Positions 46,063-55,080 are shown, counted from the first letter of the stretch. The stretch is 64,000 bases of DNA from Bacillota bacterium (GCA_023441055.1 JAEZQY010000031.1:206913-270912); one strand, 5' to 3'. Made by a program: numbers and translations. Notes: generated from the sequence alone by a model not told the origin.

Positions 46063-46604
46063 TACTTTGCCGAATATTCAATCAGCCAGCAATCCCTATA
46101 TCTTCCTTCATGTAGTTCATGTTCTTTCATCAGTTTAATTTTCCTAAAGCCGCATTTTTCATAGCAGGCTATTGCACGCTCGTTCCATGTTTGCGGATCC
46201 ATCACAATCTTGTCAGCTTTTTCATGATTGACTAAATGTTCAATCATAGACTTCACAAGTTTCTTTCCAATTCCCTTATTCCAGTATTCAATTTCTCCAA
46301 TGAATTGATCCATTCCATAGATCTTCTCATTAGTGTTTGTATATCCGTACTTTCTTCTTGACTTTTCATCTAGTGGATAGAATTGAATATATCCGATTGA
46401 TTTTCCGCAATATTCAAAGATGCAACGGTATTCATCATCATTAACATAGAAGTGTTCCCTAACCATATCTATATCATGTGGTCGGTCCCGGCCTTCGTAG
46501 TATTCAAGTAATATAGGGTTTGATAACCAGGAAACCATAAGCGGTTCATCTGGTTTCTCCAGCTCGCGGACGATAATATCGTCGGTTTGATATATCAGCA
46601 TCAT
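46062..46604 (-). CDS. Aminoglycoside 6'-N-acetyltransferase-like GNAT protein
   Basis: IVRELEKPDEPLMVSWLSNP, EIEYWNKGIGKKLVKSM and MDPQTWNERAIACYEKCGFR match the AAC(6')/AacA4-like branch of GNAT enzymes. About 180 residues from the ATG at 46604, which follows GAGGGTGG. Such genes are classic cassette cargo in mobile integrons, but resistance is not shown by sequence alone. Confidence 0.8.
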   Translation of the reverse strand: MMLIYQTDDIIVRELEKPDEPLMVSWLSNPILLEYYEGRDRPHDIDMVREHFYVNDDEYRCIFEYCGKSIGYIQFYPLDEKSRRKYGYTNTNEKIYGMDQFIGEIEYWNKGIGKKLVKSMIEHLVNHEKADKIVMDPQTWNERAIACYEKCGFRKIKLMKEHELHEGRYRDCWLIEYSAK

Positions 46605-46675
46605 TGATTCCACCCTCATATTATTCAGATAACGTGTTATATGATTTCATCGCCTTCTTGAAAAGCTAGTCGTTA

Positions 46676-47125
46676 TTATTTCTCTGTTCGTTCATTCCAT
46701 ATTTTATAACCCTCTATATTTGTTTCCGAGTAATCACTAGTGTCAAATGTCTTGAAATACCTAGCGTAATACGCATGTTCAATTGTTTTTTGATTTTCGT
46801 CTGTATTAATATCAAGATAAATATTTGATATTTCCAATCCCCATTTGAAACTACGAGCAATCTCATTGATGTTATTAACTGTTGAAAATTCCTTAATTCC
46901 CGTAAGAATCGATTCCAGTTCTTCTTTACTCGGTTCCTTGCTCATATCTATTCTGCAATAAAGATTCGGACGAGTAAACTTAAATTGGACTCTTTCGATC
47001 GATGGAGAAAGTTCTTTCAAGTCTTGTGTTAATTCTTTAATTGAAACGGTATTTACATTGTGTGTTATACTGCAGCCTGCTGAAAATAGAAGTAAACATA
47101 TTAATATTGCAATCAATTTTTTCAT
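46676..47125 (-). CDS. Hypothetical lipoprotein
   Basis: A lipoprotein signal (MKKLIAILICLLLFSAGCS) precedes 130 residues with no domain I know (SIERVQFKFTRPNLYCRI, YKIWNERTEK end). It is short and AT-rich like its neighbours. Confidence 0.65.
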   Translation of the reverse strand: MKKLIAILICLLLFSAGCSITHNVNTVSIKELTQDLKELSPSIERVQFKFTRPNLYCRIDMSKEPSKEELESILTGIKEFSTVNNINEIARSFKWGLEISNIYLDINTDENQKTIEHAYYARYFKTFDTSDYSETNIEGYKIWNERTEK

Positions 47126-47262
47126 TCTATGCTCCAATTAATGAGTATTGTTGTTTAGATTTATATTCCTTTTTGGTTTGTGAAGATTTCACATGGTTTA
47201 TCCCTTCTAGGTTTAGAAGATCAAAAATCCCACCTTCGGCAGTTCAACCTTGGAGTGGGATT

Positions 47263-47358
47263 TTACTTTCTCTTGTAGTTATTTCCGATGTATGTTAGAA
47301 GTGCTATTACAAAAGTTGCGAAACGAATCATGATTGTTAAAGCAGCATTCAACTCCAT
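47263..47358 (-). CDS. Holin-like type I toxin, 31 residues
   Basis: The short frame reads a hydrophobic helix (LTIMIRFATFVIALLTYI) with a basic tail (GNNYKRK), the pattern of putative holin-like toxins (TxpA/Hol_Tox type). GAGGTG lies 7 bases before the ATG. A hairpin (ATCCCAC...GTGGGAT, T-run on plus strand) overlaps the 3' end, as in type I systems where a convergent antisense RNA ends there. The last 13 residues match the toxin at 60757-60855. I see no clear antisense promoter here. Confidence 0.75.
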   Translation of the reverse strand: MELNAALTIMIRFATFVIALLTYIGNNYKRK

Positions 47359-47479
47359 GATATCACCTCATTTCGAAGGGATACCATGCTCACCCAAGAT
47401 TCGATTGTACTGTACTATTGTACCATAATGTTCCACATTTATATAGAACATTAGTTTGCTTATGATTTGCGAAGATTTC

Positions 47480-47540
47480 GTCTAATGTTTCCATGTTGAC
47501 GACGCCTCAGACGGTGCGGTTAGGTCGTGCAGGTTAATTG
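47480..47540 (-). repeat. attC-like site, collapsed remnant
   Basis: GTCTAATGTTTCCATGTTGA, GACGCCTCAGACGGTGCGG and TTAGGTCGTGCAGG are recognisable, ending GTTAAT. About two thirds of the site is deleted. The rest of 47359-47657 holds nothing else I recognise. Confidence 0.6.
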
Positions 47541-47657
47541 GATGTCATTCGATAGAGCAGTGATTTTACGCTCAATGGTTGCATTAGAAATGTCACTATC
47601 GATTATCCTTCTAATCAATTTCATAAACATAGCATCCAATCAAATGTTATGAGTATG

Positions 47658-48134
47658 TTATTCAATAATTGGAATGAGAATTTCTACATCCTCTTCATCT
47701 AGATTGTCCTCAAAATAAAAAATCTCAATCGGACATGAACTGTCCAGAAATCTCTGCCTATATCCATTCTTGTTCATCCAATCAAAAATCTTTCCATATG
47801 CCTCACCAATAGATTTGTTCGTACAATTGATCTTCGCATACTTTAATAATGGGAGCTTAAAACCAATCATCCCATTAGGTACCTCTGATAGTTCACTCAC
47901 TTCTAAACATGCAAAATATGTTGCAATTATTCCATTACACATATACGGCGAAAATAAGACTTCATGATCCTTAGCATTCACAATTTCATTTCTTCTTTCG
48001 ACAAATTCTGTTTGTACTTTAACAGCTGCCTCGGGGAATCCATTTGGAAAATTAGAAGTAATACATTGTCCAACTAATGTGTATTTTCTTGTTGTAATCT
48101 CACAATTGAATTTTTCAAGTCTTTGTCTTTCCAT
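47658..48134 (-). CDS. GyrI-like small-molecule-binding domain protein
   Basis: The 158 residues resemble an effector-binding domain: EITTRKYTLVGQCI near the start, NGMIGFKLPLLKYAKINC, and GEAYGKIFDWMNKNGYR with EIFYFED at the end. There is no DNA-binding domain. GAGAGG lies 12 bases before the chosen ATG; upstream starts are possible. Confidence 0.65.
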   Translation of the reverse strand: MERQRLEKFNCEITTRKYTLVGQCITSNFPNGFPEAAVKVQTEFVERRNEIVNAKDHEVLFSPYMCNGIIATYFACLEVSELSEVPNGMIGFKLPLLKYAKINCTNKSIGEAYGKIFDWMNKNGYRQRFLDSSCPIEIFYFEDNLDEEDVEILIPIIE

Positions 48135-48187
48135 AAACAAAATCATCCTCTCTGATTTTATTCTTATCATGTATTTGCGATATTTTC

Positions 48188-48982
48188 TTATAATGGCTTA
48201 AATGTTTTTAATAATAATTCAATTGTTTCCATTATTCTTTCGTCTATATTTAAAGGTCTATGAATATGTACACTTATAACCTCATCATTCAATTCTACAT
48301 AAAACAGGTCTTGCACCATCTCATTACGTTCTCCTTTTGAAGGTCCATCAAAATAAGTATTCGTAAATAGATAGTCACTATACTTCATGAATAATGGTTC
48401 AAAATAGATTTCGTTTCGTTTATTTCTTTCAATATTCTTATCTTGAAAACTAATAACTCTCAAGTAAGATCTAGCATCAAAAAACTTACTATCTTTATGA
48501 CTGCTTCCCGATATGCCAACACGGATATTTGATAGACTCGGTAATTCATATTCAATGCCATCATGAAATTTATTAATTATTGTATCATTAGGTAGTAGTA
48601 TCGTTGCAGGACTTCCAAAGAGGTCGCTAACCTCAATTAACTCGATTCCCCTCTCATTTAACAAGTCAATGGATCTCTCTCGTTCTTCATGATTCACAAT
48701 AGAGATTTGTCCATTTCGCGCTAAAAACAGAGTCTCAATAGATCTTTTCAAATCATATAATTCAGTTCCATAATCATACTCCACTACTTTATCCGAAATA
48801 GAGATTTTCAAGTTATTTTCGTAGTTACTCTTCAGTTTATCCAATTCCTGATTTATCTCTTTGTTCTGCTCTTTTAATAGTTCCAATGAGCTGTTTTGGA
48901 AGGAATTTTGAGTAATTAAGAAAGTAATCACAATTATAGATAAGACAAATACAATCTTTTCTTTAATGTTATTGATGCCCAA
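48188..48982 (-). CDS. Hypothetical membrane-anchored coiled-coil protein
   Basis: An N-terminal helix (IVFVLSIIVITFLITQ) is followed by a coiled coil (LLKEQNKEINQELDKLKSNY) and an extracellular domain of unknown type. The TTG at 48982 sits 9 bases after GAGG; an ATG 15 bases earlier is also in frame. Confidence 0.6.
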   Translation of the reverse strand: MGINNIKEKIVFVLSIIVITFLITQNSFQNSSLELLKEQNKEINQELDKLKSNYENNLKISISDKVVEYDYGTELYDLKRSIETLFLARNGQISIVNHEERERSIDLLNERGIELIEVSDLFGSPATILLPNDTIINKFHDGIEYELPSLSNIRVGISGSSHKDSKFFDARSYLRVISFQDKNIERNKRNEIYFEPLFMKYSDYLFTNTYFDGPSKGERNEMVQDLFYVELNDEVISVHIHRPLNIDERIMETIELLLKTFKPL

Positions 48983-49025
48983 AAGTTTCACCCTCATTCC
49001 AAATTTAGCTAGATTTCGCTACTTC

Positions 49026-49112
49026 GTATAACGTTTCCGTGATCATGACGTCCACTCACCCTATACTGCAAGTGCGTACGACTAGTTCAATCTGTTGTCC
49101 GCAATGTTATTT
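49026..49112 (-). repeat. attC-like site, partial with inner deletion
   Basis: GTATAACGTTTCCGTGATCA, TCCACTCACCCTA, GTGCGTACGACTAG and a final CAATGTTAT show the left arm, part of the inner stem and a truncated right end. Confidence 0.7.
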
Positions 49113-49151
49113 GAAGGAACCGGCTTCTCTGATCACGTTTACAAAATTCCC

Positions 49152-49529
49152 TTATTCAATAACAGCAATTGCAGCAATCTGAACCAAAAAACCCATATTT
49201 GTTGCCGGACCTATAGTCCTGGCAGGATACGGTTCTTGAAAATACTCTTTATAAATCAAATTAAATTCATCAAATCCTGATCCTTCACCTAATAAAACTG
49301 TGACTTGAACAACATCACTCATTTTTGCATGTGCTTCTTCTAGTATAACTTTTAGATTATCCAGTGCTCTTCTTGCTTGAACTTCCAATGTGTCTCCTAC
49401 CCTTTGTCCTGTTTCAGGATCAAATGGGCCCTGACCGGAAACATAAATTGTTTTTCCAACTTTAACTGCCTGAGAATATGGCATACCACCTGGTTTTTGA
49501 GCTTTGTCTGTAAAAATAATCTCTTTCAT
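49152..49529 (-). CDS. RidA family protein (enamine/imine deaminase type)
   Basis: The 125 residues contain GGMPYSQAVKVGKTIYVSGQGP, NLKVILEEAHA, VTVLLGE and PARTIGPATN, with the near-C-terminal VQIAAIAV. RidA proteins hydrolyse reactive 2-aminoacrylate-type enamines. AGGGGATG precedes the ATG. Confidence 0.9.
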   Translation of the reverse strand: MKEIIFTDKAQKPGGMPYSQAVKVGKTIYVSGQGPFDPETGQRVGDTLEVQARRALDNLKVILEEAHAKMSDVVQVTVLLGEGSGFDEFNLIYKEYFQEPYPARTIGPATNMGFLVQIAAIAVIE

Positions 49530-49540
49530 CTATTCATCCC

Positions 49541-50248
49541 CTAATTAAGTTTAAGATCTACTAGATTATTGTCCGTTACATTATGTATATAGATTCCTTC
49601 ATAACCATCACTACCAATTCCGATCCACTGAAAAGTTACAGAAAGATGGTCATCATCTATCCAATTTATAAATCTAAAATATGGGTCGGGACGAGATTCA
49701 TTTACCGTCGTGTTCATATTCAATTTATTACGCACCTGTTCAATAAAAGGAAGAGAGGTCTTGGTCATAGTCTTAGTATCAACAATGAATGTTTCACCTG
49801 AAATTCTCGTTTCTGTATATACTGCTACATATCTATTATTAGATGACCATAAGTAGGACTGAGCATAGTAGCCAGGGGACATTGACCATAGCTCTTCTCC
49901 TGTCTCGATTTGCACCAAGCGTATTCCTTCTGCAGGATATAGCCCGCCTGCTGTAACGTCTTTTATCACCCCGAATGATTCTATACGATAGATTCCATCC
50001 GGCGATGTTGAGGCAGAATGATCAACGTGTTCATCGACCACACTTTCTTCTATCTTCTCCTCATCCAGGTTGCTTGGAAGTGCTATTTCATCTACTATTT
50101 CTTTTGGATGCGGTTGTTCAGTTTCTACTACATGTTGGGTCTCTGCTTGTTCAAATGATACTTCTTCCCCTTCAGTATTTGCATTAGTACACGCTGAGCA
50201 TGTAAATAACAAAACTAGTAAAATGACAACAACCGGTTTGCTTGGCAT
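49541..50248 (-). CDS. Hypothetical lipoprotein
   Basis: The signal VVVILLVLLFTCSAC ends at a lipobox cysteine and is followed by an acidic linker (EGEEVSFEQAET...). A domain with DGIYRIESFGVI, GEELWSMSPGYYAQSYLWSSNNRYVAVY resembles a beta-propeller-like blade. GGAGG precedes the ATG at 50248. Confidence 0.65.
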   Translation of the reverse strand: MPSKPVVVILLVLLFTCSACTNANTEGEEVSFEQAETQHVVETEQPHPKEIVDEIALPSNLDEEKIEESVVDEHVDHSASTSPDGIYRIESFGVIKDVTAGGLYPAEGIRLVQIETGEELWSMSPGYYAQSYLWSSNNRYVAVYTETRISGETFIVDTKTMTKTSLPFIEQVRNKLNMNTTVNESRPDPYFRFINWIDDDHLSVTFQWIGIGSDGYEGIYIHNVTDNNLVDLKLN

Positions 50249-50324
50249 ACACGCCTCCAACAACATAATAAATATAGGTATAAATGATGAAGTTATAGCA
50301 TTCAATCAAATTCAGGATATGGAT

Positions 50325-50600
50325 TTATTCATATACTAAAATCCAATACTTCTCACCAGGATGACCTTCTTCAACAACTTTCTTCCATCCACTTTTTTCA
50401 TAAAATTTCAATGCTCTATGATTATCAGATACACACTTTAATTTTACTGGTTTACCCATTTTTTCTATTGCAGTATTCACCAAATGAGTACCAGCACCTT
50501 TACTGATAAAATCGGGATGTACAAATAAATTATGAATAAAATTGTCGGGCAAATATAAGGATGCAAAACCAAGGATGAATTCTGCAGTCTTTAATCATAT
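50325..50600 (-). pseudogene. GNAT acetyltransferase, 3' fragment
   Basis: The frame LGFASLYLPDNFIHNLFVHP, SKGAGTHLVNTAIE and NHRALKFYEKSGWKKV is the C-terminal half of a GNAT protein. The N-terminal half is absent: the coding sequence runs back only to about 50600, inside the end of the Nudix gene in another frame. It is probably the result of a fusion between two cassettes. Confidence 0.65.
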
Positions 50601-51021
50601 TTAACGTATCCTCAACACTTAATTTTATAACTTGAATTTGTTCATAATCCTCTAACTTCTGACAAGACAAATTGATAATTTCATCTGAATAGTAGACATG
50701 AGTTACTACATTACTTATCCAACTAGCAGGAGGTAAATAGCCTAGCAATTCAATCTTCCCGCATTGATAACCCGTCTCTTCGCGAAATTCTCGACGAACA
50801 GCCGTTTCAATATCCTCGTCCTTCTCAACGCTGCCTCCAGGTAGTTGAATCGTAAAGTCATTAATTGCTCTTCTATACTGTTTAATCAGGATGAAATAGT
50901 CCTTATCTCTTGCTAGCAATACAGCAGCAAGATTATTGTCGTTAATCAAGTATGTCTTCCCATACTTATCCTGTGAGATAGTTTTACCTTCTAATTGGAG
51001 TAGTACATTCAACTCTTCCAT
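50530..51021 (-). CDS. Nudix hydrolase (ADP-ribose pyrophosphatase-like)
   Basis: The Nudix box is PGGSVEKDEDIETAVRREFREETGY, with LIKQYRRAINDFTIQLPGG before it, like NudF-type enzymes. The last residues (IHPWFCILIFARQFYS) come from a frame that overlaps the GNAT fragment, so the true C-terminus may be lost. AAGGAG precedes the ATG. Confidence 0.82.
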   Translation of the reverse strand: MEELNVLLQLEGKTISQDKYGKTYLINDNNLAAVLLARDKDYFILIKQYRRAINDFTIQLPGGSVEKDEDIETAVRREFREETGYQCGKIELLGYLPPASWISNVVTHVYYSDEIINLSCQKLEDYEQIQVIKLSVEDTLNMIKDCRIHPWFCILIFARQFYS

Positions 51022-51096
51022 GTAACGCTCCTTTTCATGGTTAACAAGGATTGTGATTTTACAGCTTTATCTATCGTACTGAAGCCTCTAATATCA

Positions 51097-51250
51097 TTCT
51101 CACCCTAAGCTCCACGAGTCGTGCGACTAGCAAGATCTGGGCCGGCATTGATGCGGTTGGGTGAATGGATGTGTCCCGGCAATCTCTTCTTCGACTTATC
51201 TTCCGGGACCGAAGCAGCTTGTCTGCCGATGCGTGAACACATTGTTATAG
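51097..51250 (-). repeat. attC-like site, nearly complete
   Basis: The inner stem (CTCACCCTAAG and TTGGGTGAATGG), TCCCGG / CCGGGA, GCAGCTTGTCTGC and the right end CGTGAACACATT-GTTATAG are present. The left terminal box (TAACGTTTCC) has been lost. Confidence 0.85.
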
Positions 51251-51296
51251 CATGTCAGCGTCTTCTTAGAAATACATACATTAATGAACTATCGTT

Positions 51297-51791
51297 CTAC
51301 GTTAATACCTTCCTTAAGACTACATTTCCTTCGGCACCGGGTCCAAACACATCTGGAATCGTAGCAACTGGTGTAAAGCCATTTTTTCCATAAAAGGCGA
51401 TGACATCATAGTCTTCAGCATATGTCATCATATACATACAATAGGCATTTCGAGTTCTAACAACATCTTCAGCATGTTTTAGTAAGATACTCCCAATACC
51501 TTTCCTTCTGAAATTCTTACTGACCCCAATGTCGAGAACTTCGGCCCTAGCACCTAAAGCCGGAATACCAGTCGGCGCTTCCTCATGTAGTACCGTCACT
51601 ATCCCAAATGCGTTTTCAAGTGATTCGTCATGATAAGCAAAAAAATGCGCTCCTCTTTCGAAATGTGTTTTAATTCGACGTCGTAGCCACAATTCATGGT
51701 TAGGGATAGCCATGTTCAGTTTAGTATGCTCAACTTCCGCAAGTAGTTCGAGATATGGTTCGATTTCACTTTCCTTTACTGACTTAATCAT
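51297..51791 (-). CDS. GNAT family N-acetyltransferase
   Basis: The 164 residues have VLDIGVSKNFRRKGIGSILLKHA and VIAFYGKNGFTPV, a classic GNAT pattern. AGGAGG lies before the ATG. The stop is about 45 bases from the attC-like site on its 3' side. Confidence 0.87.
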   Translation of the reverse strand: MIKSVKESEIEPYLELLAEVEHTKLNMAIPNHELWLRRRIKTHFERGAHFFAYHDESLENAFGIVTVLHEEAPTGIPALGARAEVLDIGVSKNFRRKGIGSILLKHAEDVVRTRNAYCMYMMTYAEDYDVIAFYGKNGFTPVATIPDVFGPGAEGNVVLRKVLT

Positions 51792-51829
51792 TTGTGACCT
51801 CCTAAATATCTTCTATCTAATCAATTAAT

Positions 51830-52240
51830 TTAGTTTAATTTCTTGATAAGAAGAATTTCTAATGGTTGTGTATCAAGTACTATGCACCCAGCGTCTTGAT
51901 AACCTAGCTTTCTGTAAAAATGTTGTGCTCCTTCATCAGCCTGGGTGGATGTCATAATCATATGAAAACCCTTTTGTTTCATTTGTTCTTCCCAGAAGAG
52001 AACAACTTTATTTCCAACACCTATGCCTCGATAATGTTCATCAACCCAAATCATGTTCATGAAAGGCACATTGTCCCAAAAGTAACCATACCTCATCCAT
52101 CCGATATTACTTCCATCTTGGTTCCGTAGTATATATATTTCATTATTATTAATTTTTGACTGTATAAGAAACTCTGAAATATGATGGTCACGCCTCTTTA
52201 TGTATTCATAATCTGAATTAATTGCAAAAGCAATGTTCAT
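51830..52240 (-). CDS. GNAT family N-acetyltransferase
   Basis: The 136 residues contain GWMRYGYFWDNVPFMNMIWV, EHYRGIGVGNKVVLFWEEQM and AQHFYRKLGYQDAGCI. AAGGGGA precedes the ATG. No repeat separates it from the GNAT gene at 51297, 38 bases away, so the two may form one two-gene unit or have lost their site. Confidence 0.86.
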   Translation of the reverse strand: MNIAFAINSDYEYIKRRDHHISEFLIQSKINNNEIYILRNQDGSNIGWMRYGYFWDNVPFMNMIWVDEHYRGIGVGNKVVLFWEEQMKQKGFHMIMTSTQADEGAQHFYRKLGYQDAGCIVLDTQPLEILLIKKLN

Positions 52241-52359
52241 TGTTATTTCCCCTTATGTTAAATAGTAATTTAAACTATTCTAACCCAACCCAATGATTCT
52301 TGGTCTATAAATTACGTCTATAATTAAACTCTATTACCTTTGCTTAACTATAAAAGAGT

Positions 52360-52446
52360 TGGATGTGTCGCCTGGATCTGCTTCCTCGATTTGTCTTCTG
52401 GCGACGAGGCGGCTTGTCTACCGATGCGTGATCATATTTTTATGTG
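52360..52446 (-). repeat. attC-like site, right half
   Basis: GGATGTGTCGCCTGGATCT, CTGGCGACGAGGCGGCTTGT and GATGCGTGATCA correspond to the right half. The right end (TTTTATGTG) has lost the invariant G. The stem here is TCGCC/GGCGA instead of the common TCCCGG/CCGGGA. Confidence 0.75.
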
Positions 52447-52518
52447 ATGTCACCGGTTACTTCGGATACCATAGAATTGTGATATTATAAACAAAAAGAC
52501 AGATTACGGAGGTACGCC

Positions 52519-52800
52519 GTGGATAATGAAAAATGTGACCTGATTCACCCTAACGGTGTCAAGGAAAAGAAACTAGATATAATTGATGGTTGGACGATCA
52601 AGTACCACGCAAACGGAAAAACAATGTGGTCAAAGGGAAAAGTGATTGATGATAAGCCAGCAGGCTACTGGGAATGGTATCGTCCTGATGGAACAATAAA
52701 GCGCTCAGGGTATTTTGATATGGGTGAGCCTGTTGGTGAATGGGTCACTTATGACAACAAAGGCAATAAACACAAATCTACAATTCGTAATAAAGAATAA
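52519..52800 (+). CDS. MORN-repeat-like protein, the only plus-strand gene of the array
   Basis: The 93 residues contain three YHANGK/WYRPDG/TYDNKG type repeats (each about 22 residues, e.g. GYWEWYRPDGTIKRSGYFD), resembling bacterial MORN-like (toxin-antitoxin YwqK-type) repeats. GGAGG lies 6 bases before the GTG start. It faces against the cassette direction and converges with the transglutaminase-like gene. Confidence 0.75.
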   Translation: MDNEKCDLIHPNGVKEKKLDIIDGWTIKYHANGKTMWSKGKVIDDKPAGYWEWYRPDGTIKRSGYFDMGEPVGEWVTYDNKGNKHKSTIRNKE

Positions 52801-52847
52801 AAATAACAGGATAGCAGTTATTGCTTGTTGCCTTCTCAGAATCACCC

Positions 52848-53441
52848 TCACAATTGGTCTGGTAAACCAAGTTGATACATCATAATACAATCGGTATAGC
52901 TTTCTAGTGTTTTGATAATATCTGGATGAGGTTCAGAATAATTGATCTTATAGTCTATCTCGCCGTATCCTTCTCTAATGGGAAAAGCTAATTTCTCTTT
53001 ATCGATAGAAAATTGAGCATCTATATATTTCTTGTTACCTCTTGCATCGAGTCGTATCCATTTGTTTAGTTCCTTTATATATACAGTGTTTAAAGCATGT
53101 ATGCAGTGACCATCTTCCGGTTTATCATATAGTGTTAATCTCTGATAACAAATACCGGCTGGTATCCCCATTCCTCGTAAAAGGGCTGCAAACAAATGTG
53201 ATTTTGCATAACAGATCCCATGCCCATGTTGTAAAACTTCAGATGCTTTCCTGGTTACATCTGTACAATTAATGTCATAGGAATGGTGAATCTTGTCACG
53301 TACGAATTCAAATACTGCTATAATTCTTTCGATTTCATTATTTTGATTAAACAAATGAATGACATTCTGAATGCTACTATCGTAAAAATTTATGTATTCA
53401 GACGCCTCAAGGTAGGCGTCTAGCGAAGAAGTTGTCTTCAT
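52848..53441 (-). CDS. Transglutaminase-like protein
   Basis: HGHGICYAKSHLFAALLRGMG contains the active-site cysteine, with the histidine in DGHCIHALNTVYI and the aspartate in WIRLDARGNK. It is a cysteine protease-like fold of about 197 residues. GAGGTG lies before the ATG at 53441. Confidence 0.86.
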   Translation of the reverse strand: MKTTSSLDAYLEASEYINFYDSSIQNVIHLFNQNNEIERIIAVFEFVRDKIHHSYDINCTDVTRKASEVLQHGHGICYAKSHLFAALLRGMGIPAGICYQRLTLYDKPEDGHCIHALNTVYIKELNKWIRLDARGNKKYIDAQFSIDKEKLAFPIREGYGEIDYKINYSEPHPDIIKTLESYTDCIMMYQLGLPDQL

Positions 53442-53478
53442 TGACACACCTCACAGTACAATTATTTTGAGCAATTTA

Positions 53479-53540
53479 AATTAACGTTTCCGTGTTCAAG
53501 ACGTCCATTCACTATAAGCTGCCAGACCGAATGACTAGTT
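53479..53540 (-). repeat. attC-like site, left part
   Basis: TTAACGTTTCCGTGTTCA, GACGTCCATTCACTATAAG and CTGCCAG are the left arm and the first strand of the inner stem. The rest is missing, and the methyltransferase stop begins inside the remnant. Confidence 0.8.
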
Positions 53541-54323
53541 CCCATAAACACTGAATTTCTTCCCTAAAAAAAGAGCGACCATTTGCTGCTTATTAATAAA
53601 ACCACCGTGCTTATCTATTATATTTCTCATTTCATAGAACAGTTGATTTCTTATGTCTTCTGTGAGTTGTTGATGCTTTGAATGAGTGTTTAACAAGGAG
53701 ATATAATTATCGGAACTGTACGTATCCATCCAACGGTATTCTTTTACAATAATATTCTCAAAGAGATTATTGCTTTCGGTTAGTCGTCTTCTTTCGATAA
53801 TTACTTCTTCCGGACGAGCTTTTATAGAATCGTCTAGGTGGGGAGCATAGCGCTGATATATACTTCTTATTTCAGTATGTATTTGATCGTAAAGCTGGAC
53901 GTGAACAATCCAAAAGAAACCAATGGAACCAGTTCTTCGCAATAATCTTCTTACTTTCTTATATCCGTATTTGGGTTCAATAAAATGAAAAGCTGTCGCT
54001 GAAATTGCCAGATCGTATGTATTCTCTTCTGCATTCCAATCTTCAAATGAAGAATTGATGACTGTAAGATTAGCGTAATCCACAAACTTCTCTGAGGTGA
54101 TTTTTGCGAGGTTACTTCCAAGTTCAATGCATGTTATATTCGTATATCCTCTATTAACCAAACTAGATGTAGCTTGACCTGATCCACATCCGATCTCTAA
54201 GATACTCGCATTGGGTTTTATGCCAGAGTAATCTATAAGATCAGTAAATAGTTCGTCTGGATATGTAGGTCTATATTTTTCATACTCACTAGCTATAAAG
54301 TCGAACGTTTCTTTATTCTCCAT
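53535..54323 (-). CDS. Class I SAM-dependent methyltransferase
   Basis: Motif I is ILEIGCGSGQATSSL (about residue 41), with CIELGSNLAKI and LAISATAFHFIEP. The 262-residue size and FDFIASEYEKYRPTYP start match the common YcgJ/trans-aconitate-like transferases. GAGAGGTG precedes the ATG. Confidence 0.88.
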   Translation of the reverse strand: MENKETFDFIASEYEKYRPTYPDELFTDLIDYSGIKPNASILEIGCGSGQATSSLVNRGYTNITCIELGSNLAKITSEKFVDYANLTVINSSFEDWNAEENTYDLAISATAFHFIEPKYGYKKVRRLLRRTGSIGFFWIVHVQLYDQIHTEIRSIYQRYAPHLDDSIKARPEEVIIERRRLTESNNLFENIIVKEYRWMDTYSSDNYISLLNTHSKHQQLTEDIRNQLFYEMRNIIDKHGGFINKQQMVALFLGKKFSVYGN

Positions 54324-54357
54324 TGAATCACCTCTCAGTTAATACCTGCATTTATTG

Positions 54358-54467
54358 CTGGCCGGGACCGCGGCTGGGTGAATGGATGTGTCCGGGCATT
54401 AACTTCTTCGACTTTTCAACCTGGACCGAGGAGGCTTGTCTGCCGATGCGTGAACACATTGTTATCT
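54358..54467 (-). repeat. attC-like site, left end missing
   Basis: CTGGCCGGGACCGCGGCTGGG, AATGGATGTGTCCGG, ACCGAGGAGGCTTGTCTG and CGTGAACACATT-GTTATCT are present. The left arm and the first inner strand are lost. Confidence 0.85.
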
Positions 54468-54491
54468 GAAGGAACTCTGAGTTAGCTCACA

Positions 54492-54923
54492 TTATTCTAA
54501 AGTTCTATAGTCCCTTACGTTCTGTTCCTTAAATATGGTTTTATCACTGCTAATTGCATCCATTATTCGTTCTACTGTAAAGTTCGTAATTGGTCTTGGT
54601 AATTCATTTATACTAAAGAATCCATAATCATCAATTTCTTTATGATCGATTTCAATCGTGCCTTTATATTCATTTGTTTTAAACACATAGATATATCCAT
54701 TACGGTGTGACATAAAGTAAAGCCCAGCCAATTCAATATTTTTTGGTTCTATATTAACTTCCTCTTTACATTCTCTCAGTGCTGCTTCCCACACTGACTC
54801 ACCGGCTTCCACAACTCCGCCAGGAAGCGACCATGTTCTTTTTCCATAATTTTGGTGAACCAATAACACCCGGTTCTGCTCATCAGTAATCAGTACTCCA
54901 GAAGAATCATGAGTTCGCTCCAA
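54492..54923 (-). CDS. Nudix hydrolase
   Basis: The Nudix box is GGVVEAGESVWEAALRECKEEVNI in a 143-residue protein. TTG at 54923 has GGAGGG 6 bases upstream; an ATG 27 bases earlier would place codons on that site. The cassette ends are perfectly complementary (GTTATCTGA / TCAGATAAC). Confidence 0.87.
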   Translation of the reverse strand: MERTHDSSGVLITDEQNRVLLVHQNYGKRTWSLPGGVVEAGESVWEAALRECKEEVNIEPKNIELAGLYFMSHRNGYIYVFKTNEYKGTIEIDHKEIDDYGFFSINELPRPITNFTVERIMDAISSDKTIFKEQNVRDYRTLE

Positions 54924-54973
54924 TAATATCCCTCCATGAAATCCCTTCAAAATATATAAAGCTTCGTTCTTTC

Positions 54974-55080
54974 AGATAACGTTTCCTTGTTCACGACGTC
55001 CTAGCCCCCTAAACTGCTCCAGTCGTGCGCCGAGCACGATCTCGGCCGGCCGCGATGCGGCTGGGTGAATGGATGTGATG
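54974..55080 (-). repeat. attC-like site, right third deleted
   Basis: AGATAACGTTTCC, TGTTCACGACGTC, GTCGTGCGCCGAGCACGAT and GGCTGGGTGAATGGATGTG are present. After ATGTG the sequence jumps to the cassette end GATGCCAGTGCC, consistent with a deletion between two ATGTG copies. Confidence 0.88.
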
